A DNA stretch of 64,000 bases from Bacteroidota bacterium (GTDB lineage Bacteria > Bacteroidota > Ignavibacteria > Ignavibacteriales > Melioribacteraceae), in assembly GCA_018829205.1 (NCBI GenBank), contig JAHJUE010000010.1:248001-312000 (forward strand), given 5' to 3'. Positions 35,305 through 43,616 of the stretch are shown here, in pieces. The notes below the pieces were generated by a model. That model saw nothing but the letters and a program-made list of their open reading frames with translations, had not been told where the DNA came from and did not search any database. A program made the translations under genes and the position numbers. How positions within the stretch are numbered: position 1 is the stretch's first letter; each line of letters opens with the position of its first letter.

Positions 35305-36891
35305 TTACTCTTTTGATTTTGGAAGCGAGAATATAAAGGTTGTGCCTTTTCCCAGTTCACTTTTTACATTTATCACTCCGCCGTTTTGTTCTACTAATTC
35401 CTTACATAGAACCAATCCTAATCCGGAGCCTTTTTCATTTGCGGTGCCTAAAGTTGTGTGATGCGTATCTATTCTGAAAAGTTTTAATAAGTCTTTGTTG
35501 TTCATGCCTATACCGCTGTCTTCAACCTTGGTATATATATAATCATCGTCAAACTCGTATGAAATTCTAACATTACCGTCGGCATTACTGAATTTAATCG
35601 CATTACTGATTAGATTTTGAACAAGTGAAAAAACCATATTATAGTCGCCGACTACAAAAAGTTCTTTCTTCATCTCATTTATAAGTTTAATACTTTTTTG
35701 AGCGGCGTTATTGCCTAGCAGGTTTACCGCTTCAATAACAACTGTATACATATCAAACTTTACGGGGTAAAATTCAAGTCCGCCTGTCTGCAGTTTTGAC
35801 CATTGCAACAGATTTTCTAAAAGTTTAAATACATTACGTGCCGATTCGTTGATCTTTATTACAAAATTTTTAATTTCATCCTTACTGAAATCCTCAATGT
35901 CTTCTAATAGAAAATCAGACAAACCAATTAATGAAGTAAACGGGCTTCTTAAATCGTGAGCGATTATTGAAAAAAGTTTATCCTTTGAGGCATTTAGTTT
36001 TTTAAGTTCTATTTCAGATTCATACAATCTTTTATTTGCTTCGGCAATATCACGGATATATTGCTTAAATTTATCTTCCTGTCTTTTTGTTTCCGTAATG
36101 TCTCTTAAAATTCCGTTGTAACTCTTAATATTGCCGCTACTGTCTTTAACAACGGAAGCAGTTTCAAGTACAGTTAAAATCTCTCCTTTTCTATTTTTAA
36201 TTTCAATTTCATAATTAGTAACCGAACCTTCCCGTTCCAGAACAAGCTTAAATTTTTCTCTATCGCCGGGATTCAGATAAAAAGAGGCGGCATTAATATC
36301 ATCAGAAATTTTACTTTTATCTTTTATTCCGAATAACTCCATTGCAGAAGGATTCAAATCGATAAACTTACCATCGGGTGTACTTTCATAAACAGCATCT
36401 TTTAATTCCCAAAACAAGTTATGATACTTATCTTCGGCTTCTTTTAGTACCTGCCTGGCAATAATTTTTTCAGTTAAATCTTCCGCAATTCCTACTAAGG
36501 CAATAGGATTGTTATGATCATCTTTTACAATGCTTGTTCTTAAATGGATTAGAAAAACCGTTCCGTCTTTTTTCTTATTATATATTTCACCCTGCCAGCC
36601 GCCGTCAATGGTTTTTTTATTTATTGAACTATTGGCTGAATCATTAAGATTTTCAGACCGGACAAGATATATTGACTTTCCTATTAGTTCTTCTTCGCTG
36701 TAGCCGTAGGTTTCTATGAAAGCTTTGTTGACATAAATAATTATATCGTTCATATCAGTAATGCTGATGCATTCATGAATACTATTTATGGTATTATGAA
36801 GAAGTTTCTGATGAATATTTAAACTTTCTCCGATAAGCTCTTTCTGAGTTAAAGCATACAATACGTTTTCTTCTTTATTTCCCATTAGCAT
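35305..36891 (-). CDS. PAS-domain sensor histidine kinase
   Basis: This 528-residue soluble kinase has two PAS domains (about residues 30-145 with ITDMNDIIIYVNKAFIETYGYSEEELIGKS, and 150-270 with YESTPDGKFIDLNPSAMELFGI), each followed by a PAC segment. Next come a short coiled coil, HisKA with the phospho-acceptor His312 in IIAHDLRSPFTSLIG, and a HATPase domain with the N box NLISNAIKFS, G1 DSGIGM and G2 GSGLGLVLCKELVEQNGG. There is no membrane segment, so it senses a cytoplasmic signal. No response regulator gene lies nearby, so this is an orphan kinase. It converges with the amidotransferase gene (6 bp). Confidence 0.92.
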   Translation of the reverse strand: MLMGNKEENVLYALTQKELIGESLNIHQKLLHNTINSIHECISITDMNDIIIYVNKAFIETYGYSEEELIGKSIYLVRSENLNDSANSSINKKTIDGGWQGEIYNKKKDGTVFLIHLRTSIVKDDHNNPIALVGIAEDLTEKIIARQVLKEAEDKYHNLFWELKDAVYESTPDGKFIDLNPSAMELFGIKDKSKISDDINAASFYLNPGDREKFKLVLEREGSVTNYEIEIKNRKGEILTVLETASVVKDSSGNIKSYNGILRDITETKRQEDKFKQYIRDIAEANKRLYESEIELKKLNASKDKLFSIIAHDLRSPFTSLIGLSDFLLEDIEDFSKDEIKNFVIKINESARNVFKLLENLLQWSKLQTGGLEFYPVKFDMYTVVIEAVNLLGNNAAQKSIKLINEMKKELFVVGDYNMVFSLVQNLISNAIKFSNADGNVRISYEFDDDYIYTKVEDSGIGMNNKDLLKLFRIDTHHTTLGTANEKGSGLGLVLCKELVEQNGGVINVKSELGKGTTFIFSLPKSKE

Positions 36892-37024
36892 TAAGCGTTG
36901 TTCAATTAATAATATGAAATTAAAATAGTTCCTTAATTACTTATTCTCAAGATTTTTTTATCTTTACAAGCAATAATAATTAAGTGAAGATTATTTCTTG
37001 AAACGAACATTCGGGTAAATTAAT

Positions 37025-37771
37025 TTGTCGGACATTCAATCCTTAATTCTGCTGTTTCTTGTAGGTGCAGTAAGCGGTTTTATAAACGTAAATGCCGGGG
37101 GCGGTTCATCATTAACATTACCAACATTAATTTTTCTTGGACTCGACAGCGCTTTGGCAAACGGCACAAACCGCATATCAATTCTTATTCAAAGTTTCAC
37201 TGCAGTATCATCTTTTAAGAAAGAAAAATATTCCGATTTTACGCTTAGTTTAAAAATAGCGTGGCTGACATTGCCCGGTTCAATTGTAGGTTCGCTGCTT
37301 GTTATTAATTTGAGCGATGAAGTATTTGAAAAGGTGCTGGGCGCGGTAATGATAGGAATAGTTCTTTCAATGGTTATCCCTAGAAAAAAAGTTTTAGAAA
37401 TTGAAAACAACAGTAATGTTACATGGCCTGTTTATTTAGCGATGTTCTTTATCGGTTTTTACGGCGGGTTTATTCAAGTTGGGGTGGGGTTTATTTTAAT
37501 GGCCGTACTTCAATATTTAATGAAACTGAATTTGGTATTAGTAAATATGCATAAGGTATTTATTGTAATGATATTTACGGTGCCGGCTACAATAGTTTTT
37601 ATTGCCACCGGAAATATAGATTGGCCTATGGCATTGGTTCTGGCGGCGGGAAATTCATTAGGCGCCTGGTGGGCCGCTAAATTCGCTGTTAAAAAAGGGG
37701 AAAAACTGATAAGAGTTGTATTAATTACGGCTATTTTAATAATGTCGTTAAAACTCTTTGAAATATTCTAA
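37025..37771 (+). CDS. TSUP (TauE/SafE, DUF81) family membrane permease
   Basis: This 248-residue protein has about eight predicted helices in two halves. The N-terminal half carries GAVSGFINVNAGGGSSLTLPTLIFLGL and NGTNRISILIQSFTA, and the second half carries FFIGFYGGFIQVGVGFILMAVLQYL. These glycine-rich repeats define the TSUP family, whose members move sulfite, sulfonates, organosulfur acids or other anions. The start is TTG at 37025. The gene overlaps the sua5 stop by 4 bp at its end. A second TSUP gene lies at 41267-41986. Confidence 0.88.
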   Translation: MSDIQSLILLFLVGAVSGFINVNAGGGSSLTLPTLIFLGLDSALANGTNRISILIQSFTAVSSFKKEKYSDFTLSLKIAWLTLPGSIVGSLLVINLSDEVFEKVLGAVMIGIVLSMVIPRKKVLEIENNSNVTWPVYLAMFFIGFYGGFIQVGVGFILMAVLQYLMKLNLVLVNMHKVFIVMIFTVPATIVFIATGNIDWPMALVLAAGNSLGAWWAAKFAVKKGEKLIRVVLITAILIMSLKLFEIF

Positions 37772-38733
37772 TACTTATTTGAGGCCTTTAATAATCTATC
37801 CATTATTGCTTTGCCAAGTCCTTTTTCTTCAATTGGTTCTGCGGCAATTATATCGATATTACTGTTTTCCAGTTCATGCAGGTTTGAGAACAAATTAGCG
37901 GCGGCTTCACGCATATCTCCTTTTTCGGATAAAAACCTGACAGTATCAAATTCCATTTGATATTTGTTTTCTTTAAATAAAAGGGCGCCTACTCTTTTCC
38001 CCTTAAGTTTATTGTCCGCATCATCGTTTAAAAATATTAAAGGGATTTTGGGTGCGTAATGAAAAAGCAGCTGCCCCGGTGAATTAGGATTTTTATTTGT
38101 AATTGTTAATAGCGATACCTTGCCCACAACATCCTCAATGTCTTCAATAGGTAAACCGCCCGGACGTAAAAGTATAATTTCATTTTCTTTAATTTCAAGA
38201 ATAGTAGATTCGACTCCCACCTTGCATGATCCGCCGTCGAGAATAATATCAACCCCGGCGTTTAACTGTTTAGCTACATGTGCCGCACTGGTGGGACTTA
38301 ATTCACCGAATTTATTTGCACTCGGCGCAGCAATAGGTGCCGCGGTTTTTGAAATTAATGAAAGCGCGACCGGGTGGTCCGGCATCCTCACCGCGACTGT
38401 ATTATGACCTGCCGTTACTATATCGGGAACAATATCTTTTTTGGGAAGCACCAATGTTAAAGGTCCAGGCCAAAATTCAGAAATTAAAAGTTCCAGTTTA
38501 GTATTTCTTAAATAACAAATTGATTCAAGCTGGTTTATATTTGCGACATGCAGTATCAGAGGATTAAAAGCAGGACGGTTTTTTACTTCAAAAATTTTAG
38601 ATACAGCTATTGGATTTAAACCGTCGGCGCCCAAACCGTATACTGTTTCAGTGGGAAACGCTACTAATCCTCCGGCAATTATCATTTCGGCAGCATCTGA
38701 AATATTTCGTGTCGTTGCATCTAAAAGCTTCAT
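37768..38733 (-). CDS. tsaC: Threonylcarbamoyl-AMP synthase (Sua5 type)
   Basis: This 321-residue enzyme makes threonylcarbamoyl-AMP from threonine, bicarbonate and ATP for tRNA t6A37 modification. The N-terminal YrdC domain has AGGLVAFPTETVYGLGADG, KNRPAFNPLILHV, FWPGPLTLVLP and AAPIAAPSANKFGELSPTSA. A C-terminal Sua5 domain (about residues 215-321, with SPGQLLFHYAPKIPL) makes it the two-domain Sua5 form rather than short TsaC. I use ATG 38731-38733 (MKLLDATTRNIS); the longer frame from 38781 adds 16 mostly hydrophobic residues not expected in the family. No strong ribosome binding site is visible for either. Confidence 0.9.
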   Translation of the reverse strand: MKLLDATTRNISDAAEMIIAGGLVAFPTETVYGLGADGLNPIAVSKIFEVKNRPAFNPLILHVANINQLESICYLRNTKLELLISEFWPGPLTLVLPKKDIVPDIVTAGHNTVAVRMPDHPVALSLISKTAAPIAAPSANKFGELSPTSAAHVAKQLNAGVDIILDGGSCKVGVESTILEIKENEIILLRPGGLPIEDIEDVVGKVSLLTITNKNPNSPGQLLFHYAPKIPLIFLNDDADNKLKGKRVGALLFKENKYQMEFDTVRFLSEKGDMREAAANLFSNLHELENSNIDIIAAEPIEEKGLGKAIMDRLLKASNKY

Positions 38734-38829
38734 GGTAAAACCAATAATTTTATACTTCAAAAATAGAAATATTATTAACAACCTACGTTATTTTATTTTT
38801 ATCTTTAAATTCATTTTTATTACGGTATA

Positions 38830-40128
38830 ATGGACAATAATAATTCCAATATTTTCAAAGAAGAACTGCAAAAAGAAATACTGCAGAGCGAAAAGACAAG
38901 GGCCGAATTACTTGCAATAGCTTCTATATTGCTGGCATTTTCTCTAACAATTATTACAATTTTCTATTACGATGATTTTCTTCTAATATTTAAACAAAAA
39001 GCTATAGCTATTTATATTGTAATCGGACTTCTTTTTTTACTCTCCTTCCGTGAAATCAACATAAGTAATTTTTTAAAGAAACGTATAAAAAACGAAAAAC
39101 CTATTAAATCAATTTATAGGTTTGTTAATGTTTTTTTTGAAACCAGCATTCCAACCGTAATGATGCTTGTAGTGGGAATTGTGCAAGAATCAAATATTAT
39201 TATTCTTACTCCGGCTCCGTATGCTTATTTCATTTTTATAATTCTCAGTATTTTAAGCCTCGATTTCAGATTATCTTTATTTACAGGCATTACCGCCGCG
39301 GTTGAATATATTATTCTTGTATTTTATCTGCTGAATAAATTTAATCTCCCCTTTGAAAGTTATATTTTTTCCGAACTGTTCTTTTACATTGGGAAAAGTA
39401 TTATTATGATTGTATCCGGAGGACTGGCCGGTTTTGCCGCAAATCAGCTTAGAAAAAGAATTTATAACTCATACATAATTTCAAATGAAAAAAATAAAAT
39501 AGTAAGCATGTTCGGGCAGCAGGTTTCAAAAGAAATTGTCGAAGTGCTTTTAGCAGAAAAGGATACTACCGAAAGCAAAAGGAAATTTGTATGTATTATG
39601 TTTCTGGATATACGCGGATTTACACCTTTTTCAGAAAAGAAAGAACCTGAAGAAATTATAAAATACCAGAATGATGTATTCGGTTTTATGATTGATATAA
39701 TTACAAAAAATAACGGAATAATTAATCAGTTTCTCGGAGACGGATATATGGCAACTTTCGGCGCTCCGGTAACTACTGGCAGGGATTGCCAAAACGCAGT
39801 TAACTCCGCTCTTGAAATTATTAATTCATTAAATCGAAAAAGCGATAACGGTGAAATTCCAAAAACCCGCATTGGAATTGGACTGCACGCCGGAAATGTT
39901 GTAGCCGGTAATGTAGGCACGTCAATCAGAAAACAATATTCAATAACAGGCAATACTGTTATACTCGCCTCACGTATAGAACAATTAAATAAAGAACATA
40001 ACTCACAATTATTAATTTCGGAAGAAGTTCTAAATGAAATTGATAAATCAAATATAAATTTTGAATTTATCGGTCCGGTTCAGGTAAAAGGAAAAGAAGA
40101 ACCAATTAATATTTATAAACTTGCATAG
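38830..40128 (+). CDS. Membrane class III nucleotide cyclase with atypical active site
   Basis: This 432-residue protein has six or so membrane helices (about residues 28-205), a linker, and a class III adenylate/guanylate cyclase domain (about 252-432). Both metal-binding Asp residues are present: Asp260 in MFLDIRGFTPFSEK and Asp304 in NQFLGDGYMATFGAP. Arg382 in LASRIEQL is also kept. The adenine-selecting Lys position is Gln300, the second base-contact position is Ser371 (KQYSITG), and the transition-state Asn position is Ile378 (NTVILAS). It may still make a cyclic nucleotide, but substrate choice and activity are uncertain. It overlaps no neighbour; hisN starts 6 bp downstream. Confidence 0.85.
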   Translation: MDNNNSNIFKEELQKEILQSEKTRAELLAIASILLAFSLTIITIFYYDDFLLIFKQKAIAIYIVIGLLFLLSFREINISNFLKKRIKNEKPIKSIYRFVNVFFETSIPTVMMLVVGIVQESNIIILTPAPYAYFIFIILSILSLDFRLSLFTGITAAVEYIILVFYLLNKFNLPFESYIFSELFFYIGKSIIMIVSGGLAGFAANQLRKRIYNSYIISNEKNKIVSMFGQQVSKEIVEVLLAEKDTTESKRKFVCIMFLDIRGFTPFSEKKEPEEIIKYQNDVFGFMIDIITKNNGIINQFLGDGYMATFGAPVTTGRDCQNAVNSALEIINSLNRKSDNGEIPKTRIGIGLHAGNVVAGNVGTSIRKQYSITGNTVILASRIEQLNKEHNSQLLISEEVLNEIDKSNINFEFIGPVQVKGKEEPINIYKLA

Positions 40129-40134
40129 GTAATT

Positions 40135-40887
40135 ATGGAAGAATTAAAATCGTTTTGTGGAATGCTGGCAGTTGAAAGCGGAAAGATTATCAGTAGCTAT
40201 TTCAGGTCGGAAATTAATATTGAAAGAAAAAAAGATAGTTCTCCAGTTACAATCGCGGATAAAAAAGCGGAAGAGTTGATGCGGGAATTAATAATGAAAC
40301 ATTTTCCAGATCACGGAATTATTGGCGAGGAATTCGGAACACATAATGAAAACGCGGAATACAAATGGATTCTTGACCCGATTGACGGAACAAAAAGTTT
40401 TATTACGGGAGCATTAACATTCGGCACGCTGATTGCCCTAACAAAAAATAATAAACCCGTACTAGGTGTAATAAATCAGCCGGTATTAAATGAATTTTTA
40501 ATCGGCGATAATATAATTGCGGAGCTAAACGACATAAAGGTAAATGTAAGGGACTGCGGCAATTTACATGAAGCAACTCTTCTGGCAACCGATCATTACA
40601 TGATTGGTGAATTTCAAAATTTTTCAAAATTTGAAGAACTTGCGAAAAAAGTAAGATTGTACAGAAACTGGGGCGATTGTTACGGTTATTATCTTTTGGC
40701 TACAGGATACGCGGACATAATGCTGGATCCAATAATGAATAGCTGGGATTTAACTGCATTAATTCCAATAATTAAGGGAGCCGGCGGAGAAATAACAGAT
40801 TGGCAGGGAAACAACGCCGAAACAGGCACTAGTATTATCGCTTCAAATAAAAATCTTCATAAAGAAGTAGTTAAATTATTAAACTAA
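40135..40887 (+). CDS. hisN: Inositol-monophosphatase family phosphatase, HisN-like
   Basis: This 250-residue Mg-dependent phosphatase has the IMPase motifs IIGEEFG (first metal site Glu), ILDPIDGTKSFITG (DPxDGT) and SWDLTALIPIIKGAGGEITDWQG (WDxxA/G). SPVTIADKKAEELMRELI and FGTLIAL are close to the HisN subgroup, which dephosphorylates histidinol phosphate in bacteria lacking the other enzyme types. The substrate could also be inositol phosphate or a nucleotide bisphosphate; no his genes are nearby, so the symbol is tentative. It is co-directional with the cyclase gene (6-bp gap), so co-transcription is likely. Confidence 0.78.
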   Translation: MEELKSFCGMLAVESGKIISSYFRSEINIERKKDSSPVTIADKKAEELMRELIMKHFPDHGIIGEEFGTHNENAEYKWILDPIDGTKSFITGALTFGTLIALTKNNKPVLGVINQPVLNEFLIGDNIIAELNDIKVNVRDCGNLHEATLLATDHYMIGEFQNFSKFEELAKKVRLYRNWGDCYGYYLLATGYADIMLDPIMNSWDLTALIPIIKGAGGEITDWQGNNAETGTSIIASNKNLHKEVVKLLN

Positions 40888-40935
40888 AAAAAATCTGACA
40901 AAAAAATTCTCTTCAAATAAAAGTATTTAAAATAA

Positions 40936-40962
40936 AAAACCCGGCATAAAAGCCGGGTTTTA
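40936..40962. terminator. Bidirectional terminator between hisN and ferredoxin
   Basis: A 10-bp stem (40936-40945 pairing with 40952-40961; core ACCCGGC/GCCGGGT) with a 6-base loop. It has an A run on the left and T residues on the right, so it can work for both converging genes. Confidence 0.85.
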
Positions 40963-40982
40963 CAAAATCTTAAATAATAATT

Positions 40983-41201
<219 letters not shown>

Positions 41202-41266
41202 CTAACATTTATTAAAAAGTTGACGAAACAAAAATAAAATCTTTTAAATAAATAAACAAGAGTTTA

Positions 41267-41986
41267 TCATCCTAAAATCATAAAAAGGGATATAAGAAAT
41301 AAAAACCCCAGAATTATTCTATTATATATCTCGGCTGAAATTTTGTAAAAATAAAAATTTCCTACCAAAATACCGGCAATAATAAAGGGTAAATGTGCCA
41401 AAAAATTCAAAAAAACGGCTTTTGTGGTTACTCCCGTTACCGCGTGCGTAATAACTACCATTAGTGAGGTAAATATAAAAAATCCGGTAATTGAGGCTTT
41501 TTGCTTATTTTTATCAAATCCATGTAGATAAAAATAAATTAAAACCGGCGGGCCGTTTGTATTTAGTGAACCTCCCAGCAGACCCGAAAATAGTCCGAAA
41601 ACGTATCCCCATAATTTGTGAAGCCCTACCTGCTTTATAATTTTACTTACCGAAAGAAAAACAAACAAAAGAATCACAATTCCCAATACCGTTTCAAGAA
41701 ATCCCGGATTTGAAATAGTTAAAATATAAGCTCCGATAGGAATTCCAATTACAGCGCCAATAATTAAATTTTTTATTTCAAAAAAATTGATATGCTGCTT
41801 TAATTTAATTACAAGGTAAATATTTATTACAAGTCCGCATAAAGCCGCAAGAGGTACCGCTTCATTTATATTCATAATAAATGTCAGCATACTTAACGAA
41901 ACCATCGCAAATCCGAAACCGGTCATCCCCTGGGTAAATGCCGCAAAAAAAAGTATTAATCCGGTAAGTAAAAATTCTGCAGTCAA
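41267..41986 (-). CDS. TSUP (TauE/SafE) family membrane permease
   Basis: This 239-residue protein has about eight helices with the two TSUP repeats: LILFFAAFTQGMTGFGFAMVSLSMLTFIMN in the first half and YVFGLFSGLLGGSLNTNGPPVLIYFYLHG in the second. It is a distant paralogue of the permease at 37025-37771; the FTQGMTGFGFAMV start resembles the sulfonate/sulfite-exporter branch. Substrate unknown. It is divergent from cheR, with 56 bp between the start codons. Confidence 0.85.
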   Translation of the reverse strand: MTAEFLLTGLILFFAAFTQGMTGFGFAMVSLSMLTFIMNINEAVPLAALCGLVINIYLVIKLKQHINFFEIKNLIIGAVIGIPIGAYILTISNPGFLETVLGIVILLFVFLSVSKIIKQVGLHKLWGYVFGLFSGLLGGSLNTNGPPVLIYFYLHGFDKNKQKASITGFFIFTSLMVVITHAVTGVTTKAVFLNFLAHLPFIIAGILVGNFYFYKISAEIYNRIILGFLFLISLFMILG

Positions 41987-42042
41987 TATTTATTCTATTT
42001 ATTTTAGTAAATTCAAAATTATATTGAAAAAGTAATTAATAA

Positions 42043-43518
42043 ATGGTTAAAAAAGAAATTATACCTATTGACACTTTGCTTTTAAATAAAGCATGCGAAA
42101 TAATATTAAAAAATTACGGACTCGATTTTTCAGGTGACAAGTCCAAAGATTTAATAAGCGCGTTAATAAACTCGTCAAAAGAATCCGGAAGTAAAAACCA
42201 CGAACATTTTACTAAATTATTAATTGACAATAACCTATCCGAAGATGAACTTGATATACTTTTAAAATACCTAACCGTTGGTGAAACATATTTTTTTAGG
42301 GATGAAAAACTTTTTAGCGCGCTTCAATCTAAAACCGCAAAAGATTTCTTTCAAAAGAAAAGTTATATAAATATTTGGAGCGCCGGATGCGCCAGCGGTG
42401 AAGAACCGTATTCAATAGCCATTTTAATCGATAAACTTTACGGGAATAATTCGGATACAAAGTTTAATATTTTTGCAAGCGATATAAATAAACATTCAAT
42501 TGAAAAAGCTAAAAAAGGGTTATATAGGGATTGGTCATTCCGCTCTACACCTCAATGGGTAACTGCTGATTATTTCTCCGAAAGGAAAAACGGTTTTTAT
42601 GAAATTAGCGATTCAATTAAAAACAAAGTTGAATTCGCTTTGCTAAATCTTTCAAAAATTGAGGAAATAAAAAATAATTCTGTTCGTTACGATGTGATAA
42701 TCTGCAGAAACGTTTTAATTTATTTCAGTAAACCGGTTGCAAAAAATTTACTGGATACATTTTATCAAAAACTTAATAACGAAGGCATATATATTACAAC
42801 GGCTTCCGAAAGCATAAACGTAAACAAAAATCTTTTTTCCAAATTTATTGAGGGAAATAATTCAATATTTATCAAAAAGAAATTCCCATTAGAAACATCA
42901 AACAAAATTGCACCGCCAAGCATAAAAAGTAAAAAAACAGAATCGCCTGTTAAAAAAAATATATCCGTTAAATTAGAATCAAAAAAAACAGTGATAAAAG
43001 AGGAATTAAATCTTTCACAACTTTATAAAAAGGCGTTAACCGAATACGGGAAAAATAATTTTGCAGATTCTCTCATTTTATTTGATAATGTTGAAAGAGA
43101 AATAAATAACGGAAAAGCAAATCTGGAGGACGCAGCCGAATTATATTTTTATTTAGTTATAAATAATATAAAATTAGGAAATCACGCAAAAGCTCTAAAA
43201 CTTAACGAAACATATCTTGTAAAATATAATCTCGATTACAGACTTCATTATCTTCATGGAATATTATTACAGGAAGAAGGAGAATTTAACAAAGCCGAAG
43301 AAGCGCTCAATAAGTCTATATATTTAAACAACAAATTTCCTTTATCCTTTTTCAAACTGGCTAATCTTCAATTAAGCGCCGGAAAAAATTCTTATAAAAG
43401 AAATTTTGAAAAATCTGTTAAACTGCTTCTTGATTTGCAGAATGACGAAATAATTAAATATTCCGACGGAATTACAGCCGGAAATTTAATCAAACAAATT
43501 ACCCTGCATTTGGATTAA
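42043..43518 (+). CDS. CheR-type methyltransferase with C-terminal TPR-like domain
   Basis: This 491-residue protein has a CheR protein-glutamate methyltransferase domain (about residues 15-275). It carries the N-terminal motif LTVGETYFFRD, the SAM-binding loop IWSAGCASGEEPYSIAIL and CRNVLIYFSKPVAKNLL. A lysine-rich linker (about 290-325) leads to a TPR-like tail (about 330-480, including AEEALNKSIYLNNKFPLSFFKLANLQL). No receptor, CheB, CheA or CheW gene is in the window. CheR-TPR fusions occur in two-component or chemosensory-like systems outside classical chemotaxis. It is followed by a large GAF protein gene 98 bp away, a possible functional partner. Confidence 0.87.
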   Translation: MVKKEIIPIDTLLLNKACEIILKNYGLDFSGDKSKDLISALINSSKESGSKNHEHFTKLLIDNNLSEDELDILLKYLTVGETYFFRDEKLFSALQSKTAKDFFQKKSYINIWSAGCASGEEPYSIAILIDKLYGNNSDTKFNIFASDINKHSIEKAKKGLYRDWSFRSTPQWVTADYFSERKNGFYEISDSIKNKVEFALLNLSKIEEIKNNSVRYDVIICRNVLIYFSKPVAKNLLDTFYQKLNNEGIYITTASESINVNKNLFSKFIEGNNSIFIKKKFPLETSNKIAPPSIKSKKTESPVKKNISVKLESKKTVIKEELNLSQLYKKALTEYGKNNFADSLILFDNVEREINNGKANLEDAAELYFYLVINNIKLGNHAKALKLNETYLVKYNLDYRLHYLHGILLQEEGEFNKAEEALNKSIYLNNKFPLSFFKLANLQLSAGKNSYKRNFEKSVKLLLDLQNDEIIKYSDGITAGNLIKQITLHLD

Positions 43519-43616
43519 TCATTTATTCCCCGTTTTGTAAAACAGGCGACTAAAATAATACTTGATATCCAAGAATTAATTATTTAAAATTTACACGCTA
43601 TTAACCGGATTTAACA

